Below are positions 54,201 through 64,000 of a stretch of DNA of 64,000 nt, piece after piece (the stretch's first letter is position 1; the number at the start of each line of letters is the position of its first letter). The translations under genes and the position numbers were made by a program. Source of the DNA: Eulemur rufifrons (taxonomy: Eukaryota > Chordata > Mammalia > Primates > Lemuridae); contig NC_091009.1 of assembly GCF_041146395.1 (NCBI RefSeq), positions 1,637,001 to 1,701,000 on the forward strand. Reading direction: 5' to 3'. The notes below the pieces were generated by a model. That model was given only the letters and a program-made list of their open reading frames with translations, was not told the origin of the DNA and made no database searches.

Positions 54201-54789
54201 GAATGATGTTGTGCTTTCGTGGTGACTCCGACCGCACCCCTCTCACCGTAGATTAACCAGGTCCTGTGCCCTTAAACTGACCGCTAAAGCTAAGCCCTAC
54301 CACCAACGCTAACCCCTGACCCTGAACCTAAGCCCCGAGCCTAAAGCCCAACATTAACTCTAGACCCTTACCCTAAACATAATCCCTAACCCTAATGCTA
54401 ACCCCTAAACCCAACCCTAACCGTGAACAGTAAACCTAACCCTAACCCCTAACACAGACCATAGCACATAACTCTAACCCTAAATCTAACCCTAAGCCTA
54501 ACCGTAAACCCTAACTCTTAACCTTAACCCTAAGCGTTAACTCTCACGCTAACCTTTATTCCTAACCCTAATCCAAATCTTCAACCCTAAACCTAACACT
54601 TAACCCTAAACGTCTACCAAACCCTAACCCCTCATCTTAACCCTAACCGTAAACCTCAACCCTAAACCGAACTGTAACCGTTAAACCTAAGAGTAACCTT
54701 TAACCCTAACCCTAATCCCTAACCTTAAGCCCTCACCCTAACACTAAACTTCATCCTTAACCCTAACCATAATCCTAACCCTAAATCTA
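51257..54789 (+). repeat. Telomere-like unit R4, regular 3.53-kb unit
   Basis: Cores are E1a 51257-51456, E1b 53128-53321 and E2 54088-54273, spaced 1.87, 0.96 and 0.70 kb. This is the cleanest example of the three-core unit: it has neither an Alu nor the 245-bp duplication. Confidence 0.9.
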
Positions 54790-57776
54790 ATTCTCAGACT
54801 TCTTGCTTTCTTAGAGTTTAGAAAGCCTGCAATCCTCCCATGCCATGCGTGAAAGGAGGCTCTACCACTGTGTCCTGCATGAAACCCACGGGCCCATACC
54901 CAGAGTATGATAGAGTGGATTCCCAGGTACAATCCCAGCCCCCTAAACTCCCCCCGCCCGCCTAATGCAGACAGGGCCCGTCCGCTAAGCATAAACAATA
55001 CCTTTAACAGATAACCCTAACCCTGAACATAAACCCAACCCTGTTCCTATTTCTCCCCTTAACACGTAAACCTCACCGTGCGCCTAACTTTAACCTCTTA
55101 TCCTAACGTTAATGCATAACCCATTTCCTGAGAACAACCCCTATCCCATAATTCTAACCCTATCTCCTAGTCATCACTGTGACACCTAATCCCTAACCCT
55201 AATTCTAAACCGCTAACCCTAACTCTAACCCTACATACAACCCTAACACTGACAGTAACCCTTACTTCTAAACCCAACGCTATGCCTAACAAAAACCCTA
55301 ACCCTTGACCCTAACCCTTCACCCTAACCCCTAAGCCTTACGCTAACCTTAACCCTAATCCTAATCCTAACCATTATACCTAACCCTAGCTCTTAAAGCT
55401 AACCCTAAACCTTACCCTCACGACTGGACCTAACCCTGACACTAACCTAACACCTAACCCTAACCAGAACCCCTAAAGCTAACCCTGAACCCTATCCCTA
55501 ACCCTAGCAGTAAACTTTAACCCTAAACCAAAGCCCAACCCTTAACCCTAATCCTATCCTTTTACCCTAAAACTAACCCCTAAACCTAACCGCTATACCT
55601 CACCCTAACTCTAACCCCAATCCTAATTCTAACCATACCCCTTCATAAAACACTAACTCCTAACCGCTAACCCTAACACTAACCAAAAACCCTAATCACT
55701 AATCCCTAACCCTAACGCTTAACCTTTACCCTAACCGTTAACCCTCACCCTAAATCTTAACACTGACCCTAACCTTAACCTTTAACTCTAAGCCTAACCC
55801 TTAACCCTACAGTAAGGAAGACCGTTAATGCTAATGGGATCCCTTATCCCTAACCCTAACACTACAGCTAAAAATAACCCTAACCTTGGATCCTTAAACC
55901 TAACCCCTAACACTTACTTTAACCCCAAACCCTAACCCTAATCCTAAGCATTAAACCTAACCCTATCTCTTAACCCTAATGCTAGCCCTTACCCTAACGC
56001 CTAGATCTAACCCTAAATCTAACCTACCGCCTAATCCTAACCTTAAGCCCTAATGCTAACACTAACCCTGAACCCTAAACCTACCCGTAACCCTTAACAC
56101 TAACCCTATCCGTGAACCTTAACCCTGACCCTAACCATTACCCGCACTCAAGCATTTAACCCTGACCCTACCCCTAATCCTTAATGAGAACCCTAACACT
56201 AAACCCTAACCCTAAGCCCAACACTTAACCCTAATCCTATCCCTTAACCCTAACTCCTAGCCATAACCGTAACACCTAATCCCTAATTCTGAAATGCCAA
56301 CCCTAACCTTAACCCGACCAACAACACTAACACTAACCCTAACCTCTTACCCTAAACCTACGCCTAAAAGTAACCCTAACGGTTGATCCTTAGTCATAAC
56401 CCCTAACCTTAACCCTAACCCTTAACCCTATTCCCAATCCTAACCATTAAACATAACCCTAACACTTAACACTAACCCTAACCTTTACCCTAATGCCTAG
56501 AGATCTAACCCCAACACTGACCTACAGTTAACACTAACCCCAACCCCTAATGCTAAACATAAAACTGAACCATACTTCTAACCCTTAACTCTAACACTAT
56601 CCCTAACCCCTGAGCTTAACCCGAACTGTTAACCCTCTAACCCTCACCCTGATACCTAACCCTCTCCCTTAAACCTAACCCCTAACCCTAACGCTAACTC
56701 CAACCCTAAAACTTACCCTGGCCCCCTAACCCAGACTTAGCACCTAACCCCTAACACTAACTCTAACCCTAACCACTAATCCCTAGCACCTAACCCTGAC
56801 TCGAAACCTAACCCCTAACTCGAAATCCCTAACCCCAACTCCAACCCTAATTCTCACACTACTTCCATTCCCAAAGTGAAGGATGCCTACAATACAGCCA
56901 TGCCATGTGTGAGATGAGGCTCCGACTGAGTCCTGCATGTAGGTCCTGTCCCAAGCCCCAGGGAATGATGTTGTGCTTTCGTGATGACTCCGACCGCACC
57001 CCTCTCACCTTAGATTAACCAGGTGTTGTGCCCTTTAACTCACCGCTAAAGCTAGGCCGTACCACCGACCCTAACCCCTGACCCTGAACCGAAGCCCCGA
57101 GCCTAAAGCCCAACACTAACTCTAAACCCTTACCCTAAAACTAATCCCTAACCCTAATGCTAAACCCTAAACGTAACCCTAACCGTGAACAGTAAACCTA
57201 ACCCTAACCTCTAACACAAACCATAGCACATAACTCTAACCCTAAAACTAACCCTAAACCTAACAGTAAACCCTAACACTAAACCTTATCCCTAAGCGTT
57301 AAATCTCATGCTAACCTTTAATCCTAACCCTAATCCTAATCTTCAACCCTAAACCTAACACTTAACCCTAATCCTATCCCTTAACCCTAACCTTAACCCT
57401 AATGCTAAACCCTAAACGTAACCCTAACCGTGAACGGTAAACCTAACCCTAACCTCTAAAACAAACCATAGCACATAACTCTAACCCTAAAACTAACCCA
57501 ACCCTAACAGTAAACCCTGAGCGTTAACTCTGACGCTAACCTTTAATCCTAACCCTAATCCTAATCTTCAACCCTAAACCTAACACTTAACCCTAACCCT
57601 GTACCAAACCCTAACCCCTCATCTTAACCCTAACCGTAAACCTCAACCCGAAACCAAAGTGTAACCGTTAAACCTAAGAGTAACCTTTAACCCAAACCCT
57701 AATCCCTAACCTTAAGCCCTCACCCCAACACTAAACTTCATCCTTAATCCTAACCATAATCCTAAACCTAAATCTA
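54790..57776 (+). repeat. Telomere-like unit R5 with E1b deleted
   Basis: Cores are E1a 54790-54989 and E2 56850-57035 only. At about 56,240-56,255 the E1a spacer (CCTATCCCTTAACCCTAAC) passes straight into the part that elsewhere lies downstream of E1b (TCCTAGCCATAACCGTAAC, as at 49734). The E1b core is lost and the unit is 2.99 kb. It has the R3-type 245-bp duplication. Confidence 0.87.
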
Positions 57777-60700
57777 ATTCTCAGACTTCTTGCTTTCTTA
57801 GAGTTTAGAAAGCCTGCAATCCTCCCATGCCATGCGTGAAAGGAGGCTCTACCACTGTGTCCTGCATGAAACCCACGGGCCCATACCCAGAGTATGATAG
57901 AGTGGGTTCCCGGGTACAATCCCAGCCCCTAAACTCCCCCCGCCCGCCTAATGCAGACAGGGCCCGTGTGCTAAGCATAAAGAATACCTTTAACAGATAA
58001 CCCTAACCCTGAACATTACACCCAACCCTGTTCCTATTTCTCCCCTTAACACGTAAACCTCACCATCAGCCTAACTTTAACCTCTTATCCTAACGTTAAT
58101 GCATAACCCATTCCCTGAGAACAACCCCTATCCCATAATTCTAACCCTATCTCCTAGTCATCACTGGAACACCTAATCCCTAACCCTAATTCTAAACCGC
58201 TAACCCTAACCGGAACCCTACCTACAACCCTAACACTGACAGTAACCCTTACTTCTAACCCCAACGCTATGCCTAACAAAAACCCTAACCCTTCACCCAA
58301 ACCCCTAAGCCTTACCCTAACCCTTAACCCTAATCCTAATCCTAACCATTAAACCTAACCCTAGCTCTTAAAGCTAAGCCTAAACCTTACCCTCACGACT
58401 AGACCTAACCCTGACACTAACCTAACACCTAACCCTAACCAGAACCCCTAAAGCTAACCCTGAACCCTATCCCTAACCCTAGCAGTAAACTTTAACCCTA
58501 AACCTAAGCCCAACCCGTAACCCTAATCCTATCCTTTTACCCTAAAACTAACCCCTAAACCTAACCCCTATACCTAACCCTAACTCTAACCCCAATCCTA
58601 ATTCTAACCATACCCCTTCATAAAACACGAACTCCTAACCGCTAACACTAACACTAACCAAAAACCCTAATCGCTAATCCCTAACCCTAACGCTTAACCT
58701 TTACCCTAACCGTTAACCCTCACCCTAATTCTTAACACTGACCCTAACCTTAACCTTTAACTCTAAGCCTAACACTTAACCCTACAGTAAGGAAGACCCT
58801 TAATGCTAATGGGATCCCTTTTCCCTAACCCTAACACTACAGCTAAAAATAACCCTAACCTTTGATCCTTAAACCTAACCCCTACACTTACTTTAACCCC
58901 AAACCCTAACCCTAATCCTAAGCATTAAATCTAACCCTATCTCTTAACCCTAACGCTAGCCCTTACCCTAACGCCTAGTTCTAACCCTAAATCTAACCTC
59001 CCGCCTAATCCTAACCTTAAGCCCTAATGCTAACGCTAACCCTGAACCCTAAACCTTCCCGTAACCCTTAACACTAACCCTATCCGTGAACCTTAACCCT
59101 GACCCTAACCATTACCCGCACCCAAGCATTTAACCCTGACCCTAACCCTAATCCTTAATGATAACCCTAACACTAAACCCTAACCCTAAGCCCAACACTT
59201 AACCCTAATCCTATCCCTTAACCCTAACCCTAACCCTAACCCTAATGCTAACCCCTAAACGTAACCCTAACCGTGAACAGTAAACCTAACCCTAACCTCT
59301 AACACAAACCATAGCACATAACTCTAACCCTAAAACTAACCCTAACCCTAACCCTAACCCTAAACCCTAACTCTTAACCTTAACCCTAAGTGTTAACTCT
59401 CACGCTAACCTTTAATCCTAACCCTAATCCTAATCTTCAATCCTAAACCTAACACTTAACCCTAACCCTGTACCAAACCCTAACCCCTCATCTTAACCCT
59501 AACCTTAAACCTCAACCCTAAACCAAAGTGTAACCGTTAAATCTAAGAGTAACCTTTAACCCTAACCGTAATCCCTAAGCCTAAGCCCTCACCCTAACAC
59601 TAAACTTCATCCTTAACCCTAACCATAACCCTAACCCTACATCTAAATCTCAGACTTCTTGCTTTCTTAGAGTTTAGAAAGCCTGCAATCCTCCCATGCC
59701 ATGCGTGAAAGGAGGCTCTGCCACAGTGTCCTGCATGAAACCCAGAGGCCCATACACTGCGTGCGGTAGAGTGGGTTCCCAGCGACCATCCCAGACACCT
59801 AACTTTGCCTCCTAGAGCATACAGGGCCCGTGCCCTAAGCATAAACCCTACCCCTCACCCATAAGCCTAACCCACAACATAACACCTAACCCTGATCCTA
59901 CTGCTCACCTTAACAGGTAAACCTCACCGTAACCCTAACTTTAACCCGATATCTTAACGTTAATGCATGACACCCTGAGAACAAGCCCTATACCGTCATT
60001 ATAACCCTACCTCCTAGCTATAACCGTAACACCTAATCCCTAATTCTGAAACGCCAACCCTAACCTTAACCCGACCAACAACACTAACACTAACCCTAAC
60101 CCCTTACCCTAATCCTACGCCTAAAAGTAACCCTAACCGTTGATCCTTAGTCATAACCCCTAACCTTAACCCTAACACTTAACCCTATTCCGAATCCTAA
60201 CCATTAAACATAACCCTAACTCTTAACCCTAACCCTAACCTTTACCCTAATGCCTAGAGATCTAACCCCAACACTGACCTACAGTTAACACTAACCCCAA
60301 CCCCTAATGCTAACCTTAAACCTGAACCAAGCTCCTAACTCTTAACCCTAACACTATCCCTTACCCCTAAGCCTAACCCCAACTGTTAACCCTCTAACCC
60401 TCACCCTGAATCCTAACCCTATCCCTTAACCCTAACCCCTAAACCTAACGCTAACTCCAACCCTAAACCTTACCCTGGCCCCCTAACCCAGACTTAACAC
60501 CTTACCCCTAACACTAACTCTAACCCTAACCACTAATCCCTAGCACCTGACCCTGACTCGAAACCTAACCCCTAACACGAAAAACCCTAACCCCAACCCC
60601 AACCCTAATTCTCACACTACTTCCATTCCCAGAGTGAAGCAAGCCTACAATAGAGCCATGCCATGTGTGAGATGAGGCTCCGCCTGAGTCCTGCATGGAG

Positions 60701-61671
60701 GTCCTCTCCCAAGGCCCAGGGAATGATGTTGTGCTTTCGTGGTGACTCCGACCGCACCCCTCTCACCGTAGATTAACCAGGTCCTGTGCCCTTAAACTGA
60801 CCGCTAAAGCTAAGCCCTACCACCAAAGCTAACCCCTGACCCTGAACCTAAGACCCGAGCCTAAAGCCCAACATTAACTCTAGACCCTTACCCTAAACCT
60901 AATCCCTAACCCTAATGCTAACCCCTAAACCCAACCCTAACCGTGAACAGTAAACCTAACCCTAACCTCTAACATAAACCATAGCACATAACTCTAACCC
61001 TAAAACTAACCCTAACCCTAACCATAACCCTAAACCCTAAATCTTTTTTTTTTTTTTTTTTTTTTGAGAGAGCCTCACTCTGTTGCCCAAGATAGAGTGA
61101 GTGCCGTGGCATCAGCCTAGCTCACAGCAACCTCAGACTCCTGAGCTCAAGGAATCCTCCTGTCTCAGCGTCCCGAGCAGCTGGGACTACAGGCATGCGC
61201 CACCATGCCCGGCTAATTTTTTTCTATATATATTTTTAGCTGTCCATATAATTTCTTTCTATTTTTAGTACAGATGGGGTCTCGCTCTTGCTCAGGCTGG
61301 TCTTGAACTCCTGAGCTCAAACGATCCACCCACCTCGGCCTCCCAGAGTGGTAGGATTACAGGCGTGAGCCACCGCGCCCGGCCCTAAACCCTAACTCTT
61401 AACCTTAACACTAAGCGTTCACTCTCATGCTAACCTTTAATCCTAACCCTAATCCTAATCTTCAACCCTAAACCTAACACTTAACCCTAACCCTGTACCA
61501 CACTCTAACCCCTCATCTTAACCCTAACCGTAAACCTCAACCCGAAACCAAAGTGTAACCGTTAAATCTAAGATTAACCTTTAACCCTAACCCTAATCCC
61601 TAACCCTAAGTCCTCACACTAACACTAAAATTTATCCTTAACCCTATCCATAAACCTAACCCTAAAATCAA
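57777..61671 (+). repeat. Telomere-like unit R6 with Alu
   Basis: Cores are E1a 57777-57975, E1b 59646-59839 and E2 60608-60793. An Alu stands at 61044-61384. Its second part from E1b onward is a copy of R2, sharing CATCCCAGACACC and CTCCTAGAGCATAC. Confidence 0.9.
61044..61384 (-). mobile_element. Alu SINE, minus strand, copy 2
   Basis: The 319-bp body (61066-61384) differs from the copy at 46832-47150 at two positions by eye (GAGAGAGCCTCACTC for GAGAGAGTCTCACTC; TCAGCGTCCC for TCAGCCTCCC). The tail is 22 A against 28. It sits in the same target site with the same flanks, exactly 14,234 bp further on, so it is a duplicate of the first and not a second insertion. Confidence 0.96.
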
Positions 61672-64000
61672 ATTATAAGACTTCTTCCTTTCTTAGAGTT
61701 TAGAAAGCCTGCAATCCTCCCATGCCATGCGTGAAAGGAGGCACTACCACTGTGTCCTGCATGAAACCCACGGGCCCATACCCAGAGTATGATAGAGTGG
61801 GTTCCCGGGTACAATCCCAGCCCCCTAAACTCCCCCGCCTGCCTAATGCAGACAGGGCCCGTGCGCTAAGCATAAACAATACCTTTAACAGATAACCCTA
61901 ACCCTGAACATAACACCCAACCCTGTTCCTATTTCTCCCCTTAACATGTAAACCTCACCGTGAGCCTAACTTTAACCTCTTATCCTAACGTTAATGCATA
62001 ACACATTCCCTGAGAACAACCCCTATCCCATAATTCTAACCCTATCTCCTAGTCATAACTGTAACACCTAATCCCTAACCCTAATTCTAAACTGCTAACC
62101 CTAACCGTAACCCTACCTACAACCCTAACACTGACTGTAACCCTTACTTCTAACCCCAACACTATGCCTAACAAAAACCCTAACCCTTCACCCTAACCCC
62201 TAAGCCTTACCCTAACCCTTAACCCTAATCCTAATCCTAAACATTAAACCTAACCCTAGCGCTTAAAGCAAACCCTAAACCTTACCCTCACGACTAGACC
62301 GAACCCTGACACTAACCTAACACCTAACCCTAACCATAACCCCTAAAGCTAACCCTAACCCTGAACACTAAACCTAACCCTAACACTGAACCCTCACTAT
62401 ATCCCCAACCTCTAAGCCTAATCCTAACCGTTAACCCTCACCCTAACACTTAAACTGGACCATAACACTAAACATTAACCAGAACACTAAACTTTACCCC
62501 TAAACCTGATCCCAACCCTTAACCCTAATCCTATCCTTTTACCCTAAGCCTAACCCCAAAACCTAACCCTAACACTAACCCCAATCCTAATTCTAACCAT
62601 ACCCCTTCATAAAACACGAACTCCTAACCCTAACACTTACCAAAAACCCTAATCGCTAATCCCTAACCCTAACGCTTAACCTTTACCCTAACCGTTAACC
62701 CTCACCCTAACCCTTAACACTGACCCTAACCTTAACCTTTAATCTAAGCCTGACCCTTAACCCTAACAGTAAGAAAAACCCTTACGCCAATCTTATCCCT
62801 TATCCCTAAACCTAACACTACAGCTAAAAATAACCCTAAACTTTGATCCTTAAACCTAACCCCTCACACTTTACCCCAAACCCTAACCCTAATCCTAAGC
62901 ATTAAACCTAACCCTATCTCTTAACCCTTACTCTAACGCCTAGTTCTAACCCTAAATCTAACCTCCCGCCTAATCCTAACCTTAAGCCCTAATGCTAACG
63001 CTAACCCTGAACCCTAAACCTACCCGTAACCCTTAACACTAACCCTATCCGTGAACCTTAACCCTGACCCTAACCATTACCCGCACCCAAGCATTTAACC
63101 CTGACCCTAACCCTAATCCTTAATGATAACCCTAACACTAAACCCTAACCCTAAGCCCAACACTTAACCCTAATCCTATCCCTTGACCCTAACCCTAACC
63201 CTAACCCTAATACTAACCCCTAAACGTAACCCTAACCGTGAACAGTAAACCTAACCCTAACCTCTAACACAAACCATAGCACATAACTCTAACCCTAAAA
63301 CTAACCCTAACCCTAACCCTAACCCTAAACCCTAACTCTTAACCTTAACCCTAAGCGTTAACTCTCACGCTAACCTTTAATCCTAACCCTAATCCTAATC
63401 TTCAACCCTAAACCTAACACTTAACCCTAACCCTGTACCAAACCCTAACCCCTCATCTTAACCCTAACCTTAAACCTCAACCCTAAACCAAAGTGTAACC
63501 GTTAAATCTAAGAGTAACCTTTAACCCTAACCGTAATCCCTAAGCCTAAGCCCTCACCCTAACACTAAACTTCATCCTTAACCCTAACCATAACCCTAAC
63601 CCTACATCTAATTCTCAGAGTTCTTGCTTTCTTAGAGTTTAGAAAGCCTGCAATCGTCCCACGCCATGCGTGAAAGGAGGCTCTGCCACAGTGTCCTGCC
63701 TAAAACCCAGAGGCCCATACACTGCGTGCGGTGGAGTGGGTTCCCAGCGACCATCACAGACACCTAACTTTGCCTCCTAGGGCATACAGGGCCCGTGCCC
63801 TAAGCATAAACCCTACCCCTCACCCATAAGCCTAACCCACAACATAACACCTAACCCTGATCCTACTGCTCACCTTAACAGGTAAACCTCACCATAACCC
63901 TAACTTTAACCCGATATCTTAACGTTAATCCATGACACCCTGAGAACAAGCCCTATACCGTCATTATAACCCTACCTCCTAGCTATAACCGTAACACCTA
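61672..64000 (+). repeat. Telomere-like unit R7, cut by the window end
   Basis: Cores are E1a 61672-61870 and E1b 63610-63804. Up to about 62,943 it copies R3 (same AATTATAAGACTTCTTCC start, same CTTAACCCTTACTCTAACGCC). After that it follows the R4/R6 type instead. Confidence 0.88.

Noticed and set aside
61044..61384. Independent second Alu insertion
   Set aside because: The target site, flanks and all but two bases of the body agree with the copy 14,234 bp upstream.

Overview
The window is non-coding, heterochromatin-type DNA from a vertebrate, almost certainly a strepsirrhine primate (lemur or relative). The best clue is a pair of minus-strand Alu elements whose body is primate Alu and whose middle A/T-rich part has the long insertion-like form I associate with lemur Alus. 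I find no credible protein gene, tRNA, rRNA or CRISPR array. All open frames are 60-125 codons, lie inside tandem repeats, recur in phase with them and look like nothing known. Four repeat families make up the window. (1) 1-4480: an AT-rich satellite of about 545 bp per monomer, arranged as a three-monomer higher-order repeat of about 1,645 bp. (2) 4481-23279, 27915-32910 and 32931-64000: very long arrays of degenerate telomere-type hexamers (CCCTAA/TTAGGG). A non-telomeric core of about 200 bp, here called E, breaks these arrays about 50 times, in related forms E1a, E1b, E1c and E2. (3) 23280-27920: a satellite of about 95 bp per monomer, arranged as a trimer of about 285 bp. (4) Two nearly identical Alu insertions, at 46.8 kb and 61.0 kb. 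Layout of the telomere-like part: from 4.5 to 23.3 kb the plus strand is C-rich and built from 5.53-kb units holding four cores in the order E1a, E1a, E1b, E2. After the 95-bp satellite, 27.9-32.9 kb is G-rich (inverted) and more diverged. At about 32.92 kb the strand flips back to C-rich. The stretch 32.9-40.1 kb is irregular and old-looking. From about 43.5 kb to the end there are 3.54-kb units with three cores (E1a, E1b, E2), disturbed by Alu insertion, a 245-bp duplication and a deletion. The two outer arrays are homogeneous and look recently amplified; the centre is diverged. The most interesting observations are these: the E cores and the 95-bp satellite share a segment of about 40 bp, so the two families have a common source; the telomere-like DNA has evolved a multi-kilobase higher-order structure like that of a centromeric satellite; the array contains a strand-flipped segment; and the two Alus, exactly 14,234 bp apart in the same target context, mark a recent segmental duplication. 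The window could be pericentromeric or subtelomeric; the sequence alone does not decide. Family names E, E1a, E1b, E1c, E2 and monomer letters A-C and b-d are labels made for this annotation.
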